NCBI RefSeq assembly: GCF_014649035.1
Contig: NZ_BMSG01000019.1
Span: forward strand, 62,001 to 126,000
DNA: 64,000 bases
DNA from: Streptomyces sindenensis
Lineage (GTDB): Bacteria; Actinomycetota; Actinomycetes; Streptomycetales; Streptomycetaceae
Direction of reading: 5' to 3'
Below, in pieces: positions 34,005 to 42,703 of the stretch (position 1 is its first letter; the number at the start of each line of letters is the position of its first letter). The position numbers and the translations under genes were made by a program. The notes beneath the pieces were generated by a model, which was not told the DNA's origin, did not search any database, and saw nothing but the letters and a program-made list of their open reading frames with translations.

Positions 34005-34694
34005 TCAGCCGAGGTCGGGGATCCGCCAGTCGATCGGCTGGTGCCCCTGGGCGGCCACGGCCTCGTTGATCTGCGTGAAGGGGCGGGAGCCGAAGAACTT
34101 CTTGGCGGACAGCGGCGAGGGGTGCGCGCCCTTCACCACGATGTGGCGCTCCTCGTCGATCAGGGGCAGCTTCTTCTGCGCGTAGTTGCCCCAGAGCACG
34201 AAGACCGCCGGGTCGGGCCGGTCGGCGACGGCGCGGATCACGGCATCGGTGATCTTCTCCCAGCCCTTGTTCTTGTGGGAGTTGGCCTCGCCGCCCCGGA
34301 CGGTGAGCACGGCGTTGAGAAGGAGCACGCCCTGCTCGGCCCAGGGCATGAGATAGCCGTTGTCCGGGATGGGCAGGCCCAGCTCCTGCTGCATCTCCTT
34401 GTAGATGTTGCGCAGGGACGGCGGCGTCTTCACGCCGGGCCGCACGGAGAAGCAGAGCCCGTGCCCCTGGCCCTCGCCGTGATACGGGTCCTGGCCGAGG
34501 ACGAGGACCTTCACCTGGTCGTAAGGCGTGGCCTCCAGCGCGGCGAAGACCTGCTCGCGGGGCGGATACACGGGCCCCTTGGCCCGCTCCTCCTCGACGA
34601 AGTCCGCCAGCTCCTTGACGTACGGCTTCTGCAGTTCTTCGCCGAGGACGCCGCGCCAGGACTCGGGCAGCAGGTCGATATCGGTCACGTCCAC
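34005..34694 (-). CDS. ung: Uracil-DNA glycosylase, family 1
   Basis: The catalytic water-activating loop VLGQDPYHGEGQGHGLCFS and the HPSPLSAKKF motif (minor-groove intercalation loop) are complete in a normal 229-residue protein. It removes uracil from DNA to start base-excision repair. The ATG lies after the terminator of the upstream peptide-binding gene, so it has its own promoter in the 34695-34749 gap. Many Streptomyces carry two ung copies. Confidence 0.95.
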   Translation of the reverse strand: MDVTDIDLLPESWRGVLGEELQKPYVKELADFVEEERAKGPVYPPREQVFAALEATPYDQVKVLVLGQDPYHGEGQGHGLCFSVRPGVKTPPSLRNIYKEMQQELGLPIPDNGYLMPWAEQGVLLLNAVLTVRGGEANSHKNKGWEKITDAVIRAVADRPDPAVFVLWGNYAQKKLPLIDEERHIVVKGAHPSPLSAKKFFGSRPFTQINEAVAAQGHQPIDWRIPDLG

Positions 34695-34749
34695 AACCTC
34701 CGGTGAGCAACAGGTTCTTGATCCCAGAACCTACCGGTCACCACTGACA

Positions 34750-34771
34750 ACGGGCCCCCGAGGAGGCCCGT
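34750..34771 (-). terminator. Terminator of the substrate-binding lipoprotein gene
   Basis: A 7-bp stem (34750-34756 with 34765-34771) and an 8-nt loop lie 21 bases beyond the stop of the leftward gene at 34793. Confidence 0.5.
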
Positions 34772-34792
34772 CGTCCCTTCACCGCCGGTCTG

Positions 34793-36379
34793 CTACCAGC
34801 TGGCCTTGCGGTACAGCTCCCACAGCTGCATGACGGTCTGCGGGTCGAGCGCCCGCTCGCCGCCGCCGATGTCCTCGCCCGCGGCGATGTACAGCTTGCC
34901 CTGCCACAGCGGCAGCAGGCGGACGTCATTGACGAGGATCTCCTGGGCCCGCTCGAACTGCTTGCTGACCGCGCCCCGGTCGCTCTCCTGCCGTGAAGCG
35001 GGGATCAGCTGCTGGGTGATCTCCTTGTTGATGTACGGGCTGCCGGTGACGGGCTCCTGGCCCACGAACGGGGCGACGAAGTTGTCGGGGTCCGGGAAGT
35101 CGGGGAACCAGCCGCGGCCGAAGACCGGGTACTTGCCCTTGTTGAAGCCTTCCTGGAACTTCTGCCAGGGCTCGCCCCGCAGCGTGATCTTGAACAGTCC
35201 GGAGGCCTCCAGCTGCCGCTTGAGCTCCTGGAACTCGGGCTCCGTGGCGGAGCCGTAGCGGTCGGTGGTGTACCAGAAGGTCATCTTCACCGGTTCGGTG
35301 ATACCGGCCTCGGAGAGGATGTTCTTCGCCTTGCTCACGTCCGGGTCGCCGAAGGTGTCGAAGAAGCTCGTGGTGTGTCCGGCGATGCCCTTGGGGATCA
35401 TGGAGTAGAGGGGCTCGGCGGTGCCCCGGTAGACCTTGGCGACCAGCGCGTCGCGGTCCACGACGTGGGCGATGGCCTTGCGGACGGCGGGGTTCGCGGC
35501 GGCCGGGTCCCTCGGGTTGAAGACCAGGAAGCGGATGTCCGCGCCCGTGCTCTCGACGATCTGGAGGCCGGCGTTGTCGTCCTTGTTGTCCTCCAGGCTG
35601 ACGACCTCCTCGGCGGTCAGACCGCGGTAGGTGGCGTCGATCTCGTCGGCCTTGAGCGCGCTCACCATGTCCGCGGACTTCTCGAAGTAGCGGATGGTGA
35701 CCGCGTCGTTCTTCCGCTTGGCGAAGCCTTTGTAGTCCGGGTTCTTCTTCAGCTCGGCGGTCTTCCGGCCCTCGTAGGACTCCAGGAGGTACGGGCCGGA
35801 GCCGGTGACCTTGCCGTCGTCGCGGATCTTGTCCTTGCGGTAGTCGCCGGGGGCGACGAGCGACATGGCGGGCGTGGCCAGGATGAACGGGAACGTGGCG
35901 TCGGACTTGTTCAGGTGGAAGACGACCGTGTCCTCGCCCTTGGTCTCGACCCGGTCCAGCGAGCCGAGCATCCCGGCCGGCCCGCCCTTGAAGTGGATGT
36001 CCACGATGCGGTCGATGGAGTACTTCACGGCCTCGGCGTCGAGCTTCTCGCCGTTGGAGAACTTCAGGTTCTTCTTGAGCGTGCACCGGTACGCCATGCT
36101 CGTGGCGTCGGTGAACTTGCAGGATTCCGCCGCGTCCGGCTCCGGGCTCGTGCTGCCGGTGGGGAAGCTCACCAGGGTCTGGTAAACGTTCCGCATCAAT
36201 TCCCAGGACCCGTCCCAGGCCGCCGCCGGATCGAGCGTGGACGGGGAGCTGGTCGTCCCGACGGTTATCTTCTGGTCCACTTCCGATCCGCTGTCGGAAA
36301 GGAGACCGCAGCCGGCCAGCAGAGAAAGGGAAGCTAGGGCTGCAGCAGCCTGCAGACTGGCCCGGTAGAACACGTGCAC
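34793..36379 (-). CDS. ABC transporter substrate-binding lipoprotein (peptide/nickel type, SBP_bac_5)
   Basis: The signal peptide ends in the lipobox LLAGC. The mature part has the family-5 pattern ITVGTTSSPSTLDPAAAWDG, LKKNLKFSNGEKLDAEAVKYS and YRGTAEPLYSMIPKG. At 528 residues it is full length and should bind peptides or similar ligands outside the membrane for an Opp/Dpp importer. No permease or ATPase gene is adjacent on either side, so it is an orphan binding protein. Confidence 0.9.
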   Translation of the reverse strand: MHVFYRASLQAAAALASLSLLAGCGLLSDSGSEVDQKITVGTTSSPSTLDPAAAWDGSWELMRNVYQTLVSFPTGSTSPEPDAAESCKFTDATSMAYRCTLKKNLKFSNGEKLDAEAVKYSIDRIVDIHFKGGPAGMLGSLDRVETKGEDTVVFHLNKSDATFPFILATPAMSLVAPGDYRKDKIRDDGKVTGSGPYLLESYEGRKTAELKKNPDYKGFAKRKNDAVTIRYFEKSADMVSALKADEIDATYRGLTAEEVVSLEDNKDDNAGLQIVESTGADIRFLVFNPRDPAAANPAVRKAIAHVVDRDALVAKVYRGTAEPLYSMIPKGIAGHTTSFFDTFGDPDVSKAKNILSEAGITEPVKMTFWYTTDRYGSATEPEFQELKRQLEASGLFKITLRGEPWQKFQEGFNKGKYPVFGRGWFPDFPDPDNFVAPFVGQEPVTGSPYINKEITQQLIPASRQESDRGAVSKQFERAQEILVNDVRLLPLWQGKLYIAAGEDIGGGERALDPQTVMQLWELYRKASW

Positions 36380-36491
36380 GCTCCTCGATCAGCCATGGGT
36401 CGGCAGACCATACCGCAGCGCCCCGCCAGGTCAATCCGCTGGCCCGGCGGGGCACTTGACTCAATCAGGGCCAAACCGGGCCAGGCTACTC

Positions 36492-37247
36492 TCAGCCAAC
36501 GCCCGCGTTGAGGAAAATTCCTCCGTCGACCACGAGGGTCTGTCCGGTGATCCAGTCGGACTGCGCGGAGGTCAGGAAGGCCGCCGCGCCTCCGATGTCC
36601 TCGGGCACACCGAGCCGGCCCAGCGGATAGGCGGCGGCCGCCTCCGCTTCGCGGCCCTCGTAGAGCGCCTCGGCGAACTTCGTCTTGACCACGGCCGGGG
36701 CGATCGCGTTGACCCGGACGACCGGGGCGAACTCGTGCGCCAGCTGGGCGGTCAGGTTGATCATGGCCGCCTTCGACATGCCGTACGCGCCGATGAACGG
36801 CGAGGGGGCGACGCCGGCGACGGAGGCGATGTTGACGATCGCCCCGCCGTTCTCCTTCTGCCAGGCCTTCCAGGTCTGCTGGGCGAAGCCGAGCGCCGAG
36901 ATCACATTGGTCTCGTAGACCTTGCGGGCCACATTGAGGTCGAGCTCGGCCATCGGGCCGAAGACCGGGTTGGTCCCCGCGTTGTTCACCAGGTAGTCGA
37001 CCCGGCCGAACGCCTCCATGGTCCGCTCGACCGCCGCCGCCTGGTGGGCCTCGTCGTGCGCCTTGCCGGGGATCGCGATGACCCGGTCGGCGCCGAGCCG
37101 CTCCACGGCCTCCTTGAGGGCGTCCTCGCCCCGCCCGGTGATGGCGACCCGGTCCCCGCGGGCGACGAGCGCCTCGGCGATCCCGTAGCCGATGCCCCGG
37201 CTGGCGCCCGTGACGAGGGCGACCTTTCCGCTGTCCTGCACCGTCAT
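36492..37247 (-). CDS. Short-chain dehydrogenase/reductase (FabG-like)
   Basis: The cofactor motif TGASRGIGYGIAEAL, the NNAG motif (YLVNNAGTNP) and a YGMSKAAMINLTAQL active site (Tyr-x3-Lys) define a classical SDR of 251 residues. It probably reduces a 3-oxoacyl thioester or another keto group with NADPH. It follows a second SDR gene by 20 bases in the same direction; the two are likely one operon. The start is the ATG at 37245-37247, not the longer frame upstream. Confidence 0.9.
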   Translation of the reverse strand: MTVQDSGKVALVTGASRGIGYGIAEALVARGDRVAITGRGEDALKEAVERLGADRVIAIPGKAHDEAHQAAAVERTMEAFGRVDYLVNNAGTNPVFGPMAELDLNVARKVYETNVISALGFAQQTWKAWQKENGGAIVNIASVAGVAPSPFIGAYGMSKAAMINLTAQLAHEFAPVVRVNAIAPAVVKTKFAEALYEGREAEAAAAYPLGRLGVPEDIGGAAAFLTSAQSDWITGQTLVVDGGIFLNAGVG

Positions 37248-37267
37248 GTTGTCCGCTGCCCTTCGGA

Positions 37268-38029
37268 TCAGTTGAGGGGTCCGCCGGCCACGTACATGAC
37301 CTGGCCGGAGACGAAGCCCGCGTCGTCGCCCGCGAAGAAGGCGATGGCGTTGGCGACGTCCTCGGGACGGCCGACGCGCTGGACGGGGATCTGGGTGGCG
37401 GCCGCCGCCTGGAACTCCTCGAAGCCCATGCCGACACGCTCGGCGGTCTGCGCGGTCATCTCGGTGACGATGAAGCCGGGCGCGACGGCGTTGGCGGTGA
37501 CGCCGAACTTGCCGAGTTCCTTGGCGAGCGTCTTGGTGAGGCCCTGGAGGCCCGCCTTGACCGCGGAGTAGTTGGCCTGGCCCCGGTTGCCGAGGGCAGA
37601 GGAGGAGGAGAGCGAGACGATCCGGCCGAACTTGGCCTCGACCATGTGGGCCTGGACGGCCTTGGCCATCAGGAACGCGCCCTTGAGGTGCACGTTCATC
37701 ACAATGTCCCAGTCGGACTCGCTCATCTTGAACAGCAGGTTGTCGCGGAGCACGCCGGCGTTGTTCACGAGGATCGTCGGCGCGCCCAGCTCGGCGGCGA
37801 CCCGCGCGACGGCGGCCTCCACCTGACCGGCGTCCGACACGTCGCAGCCGACGGCCAGCGCGGTGCCCCCGGCGGCGGTGATCTTCTCGACCGTGTCCTT
37901 GCAGGCCGCCTCGTCGAGATCGAGTACGGCGACGGCGCGGCCTTCGGCCGCGAGGCGTACGGCGGTGGCGGCGCCGATGCCCCGCGCCGCTCCCGTCACG
38001 ATGGCGACGCGCTGCTCGGTGGTGGACAT
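37268..38029 (-). CDS. 3-oxoacyl-ACP reductase-like SDR
   Basis: The Rossmann motif TGAARGIGAATAVRLA, ILVNNAGVLRDNLLF, SLSSSSALGNRGQANYSAVKAG (catalytic Ser, Tyr and Lys) and a C-terminal SGQVMYVAGGPLN match FabG-type reductases. It forms a tandem pair with the following SDR; the two differ in sequence and are not a recent duplication. The pair may act on fatty-acyl or polyketide-like intermediates. The 240 bases upstream (38030-38268) hold no gene that I can support. Confidence 0.9.
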   Translation of the reverse strand: MSTTEQRVAIVTGAARGIGAATAVRLAAEGRAVAVLDLDEAACKDTVEKITAAGGTALAVGCDVSDAGQVEAAVARVAAELGAPTILVNNAGVLRDNLLFKMSESDWDIVMNVHLKGAFLMAKAVQAHMVEAKFGRIVSLSSSSALGNRGQANYSAVKAGLQGLTKTLAKELGKFGVTANAVAPGFIVTEMTAQTAERVGMGFEEFQAAAATQIPVQRVGRPEDVANAIAFFAGDDAGFVSGQVMYVAGGPLN

Positions 38030-38268
38030 GCTTGGTTCTCCTCGCCCTTGGATAGCGGCCCAGCGGACATCGGGGCGCTTCCCTGCCAGTCCCTGACACT
38101 CCCTGGCAGCAAGACCCTCGATTGCTGAGCAACCGCTTAGTACCTTCAGCAGACGTGACGCTAGAAGCCCTGGCACCCGGTGTCAACGGCGCACGCCCCG
38201 GCGGGCCGTACGTCACACCGGGCGGGAGCGTCCGCCGCTGTGCCGTCGTGGTCCCACCGGGGCGCGGA

Positions 38269-38652
38269 TCAGCGCACGAGGAGGTCGAGCAGCCGTTCCA
38301 CCTCACCGGCCGGGTCGGTGGTCAGCCCGCTGTGCACGGCCCCGGGCTGGACGACCGTGGAGCGCGGGGCGATGAGCCAGCGGAACCGCCGCCCGGCGTC
38401 GTCGCCCGCCGCCTGACCGGCCTCCGCACCGCCGCCGCAGACCCCTTCGACGGCGCGCAGGGCGGCCCGCACCCCGGCGACGTCGGCGTCCGGGTCCAGC
38501 GCCTTCAGCTTCGCCTCGTCGAGGTACGTCCGGGCGGCCACGAACGAGTGGGCCCGGCAGTAGACGAGCACACCGGCGTTGAAGCACTCCCCCCGCTCGA
38601 CCCGGGGCACGACGCGCAGGAGCGCGTACTCGAAGACATCGCGCCGCGTCAT
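38269..38652 (-). CDS. DUF3037 family protein
   Basis: The N-terminus FEYALLRVVPRVERGECFNAGV and the segment VYCRAHSFVAARTYLDE match DUF3037, a domain of unknown function. The gene overlaps the HipA-like kinase gene by four bases (ATGA), an arrangement common in actinobacteria. A functional pair is likely. The 127-residue length is normal. Confidence 0.85.
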   Translation of the reverse strand: MTRRDVFEYALLRVVPRVERGECFNAGVLVYCRAHSFVAARTYLDEAKLKALDPDADVAGVRAALRAVEGVCGGGAEAGQAAGDDAGRRFRWLIAPRSTVVQPGAVHSGLTTDPAGEVERLLDLLVR

Positions 38653-39530
38653 CGGCCGCCCTCCTCGCCGGTACGGGCGGCCACAGCGGCGCGGTCGTCG
38701 TCCGCGGCCCGCTTCCGCCGGGGTGGCAGCCGGTCGGTGAGCCAGCCCGGGGCCTGGGAGGGCCGGGTGGCGGTGGGCGCGTCCAGCGTGATCCGCTCGT
38801 GGATGGTCGCGGCCCGCGCGAGCAGCGGGGCGACATAGGCCCGGCGCACCTCGTCGGCGGAGCCGAAGCCGGGCTCGTCGGCCAGCCAGACGTCCGGTAC
38901 GTCGGCGGCGACCTCGGTGAGCAGTTCCTCGGTGACCAGCGGGGCGAGCTCGGCGGCCGCGGCCGCGATGTCGGGCCCGAAGGGGGCCAGGACGTGGTCC
39001 GAGGCGTTGTACGGCTTGGCGGCGGATGCCTGTGCGCCCGGCCAGTTGTGGTGCCAGATCATGGTCGCGCCGTGGTCGATGAGCCAGAGGTCGCCGTGCC
39101 AGACGAGCAGGTTGGGGTTGCGCCAGGAGCGGTCCACGTTGTTGATCAGCGCGTCGAACCAGACGATACGCCCGGCCTCGGCCGCCCCGACCTCGTAGGC
39201 GAGCGGATCGAACCCGAACGAGCCCGGCAGATAGTCCATGCCGAGATTCAGGCCGCCGCTCGCCCTGAGCAGCTCCTGCACCTCCTGGTCCGGCTCGGCC
39301 AGACCGATGACCGGATCCAGCTCGATGGTCACCAGCTCCGGCACCCGCAGCCCGAGCCGGCGGCCCAGCTCGCCGCAGATGACCTCGGCGACAAGCGTCT
39401 TGCGGCCCTGTCCGGCCCCGGTGAACTTCATGACGTACGTGCCGAGGTCGTCGGCCTCGACGATCCCGGGGAGCGAGCCACCCTCCCGCAAGGGCGTGAC
39501 ATAGCGGGTCGCTACGACTTCTTCCAGCAT
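38649..39530 (-). CDS. HipA-like kinase
   Basis: Residues about 30-180 show a HipA/PI4K-like kinase core: YVMKFTGAGQGRKTLVAEVICGELGRRLG (read as two shorter motifs, YVMKF and KTLVAEVICGELG), then WFDALINNVDRSWRNPNLLV (catalytic Asp and Asn loop) and LWLIDHGATMIWHH (metal Asp). True HipA toxins have an N-terminal extension and a HipB partner; neither is present. The partner here is DUF3037. Role unknown. Confidence 0.8.
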   Translation of the reverse strand: MLEEVVATRYVTPLREGGSLPGIVEADDLGTYVMKFTGAGQGRKTLVAEVICGELGRRLGLRVPELVTIELDPVIGLAEPDQEVQELLRASGGLNLGMDYLPGSFGFDPLAYEVGAAEAGRIVWFDALINNVDRSWRNPNLLVWHGDLWLIDHGATMIWHHNWPGAQASAAKPYNASDHVLAPFGPDIAAAAAELAPLVTEELLTEVAADVPDVWLADEPGFGSADEVRRAYVAPLLARAATIHERITLDAPTATRPSQAPGWLTDRLPPRRKRAADDDRAAVAARTGEEGGR

Positions 39531-39606
39531 TTTCCCAGGCTACCTATCTCTTCAGCCTTGCAATCCGCGGAAGGCTTCTCCGGAGCGTAGAGGCAGGGAT
39601 CACGAC

Positions 39607-39832
39607 TCACCAGCACTGGGGAGAATCCGGGGAGTTTCGGCCGGCAAGCCGATCCCCGCGCTCCCCGGGCAGACCGTCGATGGTGCCGCGCCCCTTGCTG
39701 CCGGCCTCCGGCATGAAGTGAGCATAGTAACCGAGGGTGATCGCAGGCGAGGGATGTCCGAGCCACCGAGCCAGGGTCACGACGGCCTCTCCGGCTTCCC
39801 ACATCGATCGAGGCGCAGGTGTGCCGAAGCAC
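39607..39832 (-). pseudogene. Remnant of a tyrosine recombinase (3' end, frameshifted)
   Basis: One reverse frame holds LRHTCASID (39832 to about 39800), and another continues EAGEAVVTLARWLGHPSPA, ITLGYYAHFMPEAGSKG to the stop at 39607. Together these are the last catalytic boxes (HxxR-region, GH and the nucleophile Tyr in YYAHF) of a phage-type integrase. The two parts are in different frames and nothing upstream continues the protein. The remnant lies between core-like genes to the left and the accessory block to the right, and is likely a scar of an integrated element. Confidence 0.75.
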
Positions 39833-40061
39833 GACGGCCGGCCTCGTGCGGCAGGGTGCGCGCCCGACCGCTCCTGCCGAGGTCTCGGCACGGCGGCGAG
39901 TGCTCCTCCGACCAAGGTCGCTATGACCGACAGCATTTCGGCCATCCGGGATTCATCCCGCATCCGTGCGGGGCACGGGTCGGTGCATCGCGCACTCGCC
40001 ATGCCTCCCGCGGCTATGCGGAATCCAGCTCGTCTCAAACACGTGCGTTCGACATTTCCGT

Positions 40062-40084
40062 GCTGTCGTTGAACTCCCGACAGC
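40062..40084 (+). promoter_or_regulatory. Inverted repeat upstream of the ABC exporter gene
   Basis: GCTGTCG, nine bases, CGACAGC forms a perfect 7-bp inverted repeat 32 bases before the GTG start. It may be an operator or a leader hairpin. Apart from it and the integrase remnant, the 39531-40116 stretch shows nothing that I can support. Confidence 0.35.
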
Positions 40085-40116
40085 GTCCAACCGACGATGC
40101 AGGGGGACCAGCAGCC

Positions 40117-42003
40117 GTGGCCGATGCTCACAAAAGTCAGACGTTCACCCCTCCTCCCCCACCGCCACCGGCGGAGATCACCTACAGCGGCCAGTACTCC
40201 GTGAACCCGCTCGCCACGGCGTCGTTCCGACGGATGTGCGCGCAGATCCCGGCCGTGCTGGGGAGGATCGCCCGGCTCTCGTGGCGGACCGACCGCGGGG
40301 CCGTACGGCTCCTGATCGGGTGCCAGGTGCTGACCGGCCTCTCGGCGGCGGTCCTGCTGACCGCGACCGCCCGGGCCATGGGCCCCATTCTCGGTCCCGA
40401 ACCCTTCGCCGACGGGCTGCGCACAGCTCTGCCGGCGCTCCTCGTGGTGGCGTTGGCAGCCGCCCTGGGCCGTACCGCGAGCGCGGTGGCCACCTACGCG
40501 GAACGGCGGATCACTCCCCTGCTCACCTCGCAGATGGACGTCGCACTGGTCGAGGCGGTCTGCAGGGTCGAGGCCGCGGCGTACGCGCGGGACGGATTCT
40601 CCGACCGGCAGGAGGCGGCGGAGATGGGAGTGACCCGCACCCACGTCATGGTCACCGACGCCCAGCGCTTCATGTCCGCGCTGATCCGCATGGTCACCGC
40701 CGCCGGCGTCCTGTCGGTGCTGCACGTGATGCTGCTGCCCTTGCTCCTGCTCGCCGTTCTCCCCGCGGGCATCGGCGCCCTGCTGAACGCCCGGGTCGAC
40801 TACGAGATCCACTACGCCAACATCAGCGACCGCAACGTACGGGGCATGATGCGCTGGTGGGCGACCACGTCACGGTACGGCGACGAAGTCCGCGCCAACT
40901 CGATGACCGACTACCTCGTCCACTGGTACCGGGCCCTGTCCGAGCGGTGCGACCGACGGACCCTGGCCGCCGCCCCGCGGACCCTGCGCATCGCCCTGCT
41001 CTGCTCACTGGCCGGCGGTGTCTTCCTCCTCGCGACCTGGGGCGCCCTCGCGTGGCTCACGGCCCTCGGCCGGATCGAGCCCGCCATCACTGCCACGGCC
41101 TTCATCGCCGTTCAGACCACGCTCGCCGCCCTCTCCAACCTCGTGATCAACGGGGCCGCCGTCTTCCACACCAGCCTCTACCTGGGCGACATGCAGAACT
41201 TCCTCGACGACGCCGCCGCCCGCGCGCCGAAGCGGGGCCACCGCCAACTCGCCGCCCCGGTCGACGAGATCAAGCTCGACGAGGTCGTCTACCAGTACCC
41301 CGAGAAGGACAAGCCGGCCGTCGACGGCGTCTCCCTCACCCTCAAGCGCGGCCAGATCCTCGCGATCGTCGGAGCGAACGGCTCGGGCAAATCCACCCTG
41401 ACCCGGCTGCTCACCGGGATCTACCTCCCCGACAAGGGCGTCGTGACATGGAACGGCACCGACCTCGCCGATGCCGATCCCCGTGCCGTCTGGCAGCGCA
41501 CCGGCCTGGTGCCGCAGATCTTCGCCCAGTGGCCGCTGCGGGTCCGCGAGAACGTCACCCTCGGCCAGCCCCGCGCCCACGACGACGGCCCGGTGTGGGA
41601 GGCCATCGACGCGGTCGGGCTGCGCGAAGCCATCGACGACCTCCCCTCGGGCCTCGACACCCTCCTCGCCCGGGACATCTTCGGCGGCTCGGAACTCTCC
41701 GGCGGGCAGTGGCAGCGCGTTGCCGCCTCCAGAGCCCTCTATCGCAAGCCCGAACTGCTGATCCTGGACGAGCCGACCTCGCAGATGGACCCGCGAGGTG
41801 AGCATCAGATCTTCGAGCAGATCAAGGCCGTCGCCGCCGACCGCATCACCATCGTGGTCACCCACCGCCTGGAGAACACCAAGGTCGCCGACCACATCGT
41901 CGTGATGGAGCACGGCCGGATCACCGAACAGGGCCGGTACGAAGACCTCGTCCACGGCGGCGGGACGTTTGCGGAGCTTCTGGAACTCTCTCAGGACCGC
42001 TGA
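40117..42003 (+). CDS. ABC transporter, fused permease and ATPase (half-transporter)
   Basis: Residues about 50-330 contain the six-helix exporter domain. The ATPase follows with Walker A GANGSGKST (about 419-427), the signature LSGGQWQR (about 527) and Walker B ELLILDEPTSQ. An H-loop sits in VTHRLENT. It should dimerise and export a peptide, lipid or antibiotic. The GTG at 40117 has an AGGGGGA site and is preferred to longer starts that run through the integrase scar. The head is rich in proline (TFTPPPPPPPAE). It is the first gene of the NUDIX/kinase block. Confidence 0.85.
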   Translation: MADAHKSQTFTPPPPPPPAEITYSGQYSVNPLATASFRRMCAQIPAVLGRIARLSWRTDRGAVRLLIGCQVLTGLSAAVLLTATARAMGPILGPEPFADGLRTALPALLVVALAAALGRTASAVATYAERRITPLLTSQMDVALVEAVCRVEAAAYARDGFSDRQEAAEMGVTRTHVMVTDAQRFMSALIRMVTAAGVLSVLHVMLLPLLLLAVLPAGIGALLNARVDYEIHYANISDRNVRGMMRWWATTSRYGDEVRANSMTDYLVHWYRALSERCDRRTLAAAPRTLRIALLCSLAGGVFLLATWGALAWLTALGRIEPAITATAFIAVQTTLAALSNLVINGAAVFHTSLYLGDMQNFLDDAAARAPKRGHRQLAAPVDEIKLDEVVYQYPEKDKPAVDGVSLTLKRGQILAIVGANGSGKSTLTRLLTGIYLPDKGVVTWNGTDLADADPRAVWQRTGLVPQIFAQWPLRVRENVTLGQPRAHDDGPVWEAIDAVGLREAIDDLPSGLDTLLARDIFGGSELSGGQWQRVAASRALYRKPELLILDEPTSQMDPRGEHQIFEQIKAVAADRITIVVTHRLENTKVADHIVVMEHGRITEQGRYEDLVHGGGTFAELLELSQDR

Positions 42004-42056
42004 TCGCCTCGCCCCTCGCGTCGTACGGCGGGAGGAGCCCACACCAAGGAGGATCC

Positions 42057-42652
42057 GTGCTGCCCCTCGCCGCCTCCGACGACGGCCGCACCACCCGTCA
42101 CCGGCGCCGGCCCGCGGTACGCCGACGTGGTCGCACCGGAGCACGGAGCCAGGGGTGGGCTCCAGTTCCGCCGGCCCTGGTGGGAGCTGCGACGCCGGAA
42201 TCGCCTCATGACTGGTGCCCGCCCCTCGCCGTGCATCTCCCGGCGAACCCTCCGAAAGGCAGTGCCCGTGGCCTCTCCGACCGGTGGCTGCTTCCCGGCG
42301 GGGTCGTGGAACTCGGCGAACACCCGCACGACGCCTGTCGACGCGAGATCGCTTCCTCGGGGCGCCCTGCCGATGCTGCCTGGCGGCACCGTGGAGAAGA
42401 CGGACGTCACACCGGAGGCCACCCTCCACCGCGAAGCCGCCGAGGAAGCCCGACTCCCCCTGACCGAAGTCCGCCCCTTCGCACGCATGCTCGCCCCCCC
42501 CTGCCCAGGCAGCCGCCCTGCGGGAATGGGGCCCGCCCGGAGAGCGGCAGGCCCAGCTCGCCGCGGAGACGGCGCGCGAGCGTTGGGGCCTTCCCGCCGC
42601 TCGTGCCGCCGCCATCGAGGAGATCCCCACGGAGGGGGTGCGGCTCAGCTGA
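42057..42652 (+). pseudogene. NUDIX hydrolase, degraded over several frames
   Basis: Three frames each hold part of a NUDIX protein. The first is WLLPGGVVELGEHPHDACRR in one frame (about 42280-42345). The second is MLPGGTVEKTDVTPEATLHR with EAAEEARLPL in another (about 42370-42470). The third is the C-terminal type ending ALREWGPPGERQAQLAAE, GLPAARAAAIEEIPTEGV with a stop at 42652. The two box-like pieces may come from two domains or a mosaic. No single frame spans the gene, so it is not functional. Confidence 0.7.
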
Positions 42653-42703
42653 TCAAACACCCGCCCCGTCTCATCCCGCTTCATGCACCTCTGAGGTAAC
42701 CCC

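Noticed and set aside
39532..40116. Complete insertion sequence at the integrase scar
   Set aside because: No transposase or terminal inverted repeats are visible; the remains are of a tyrosine recombinase only.
42057..42699. Intact NUDIX hydrolase gene before the triple-NUDIX gene
   Set aside because: NUDIX parts lie in three frames with no single open frame.
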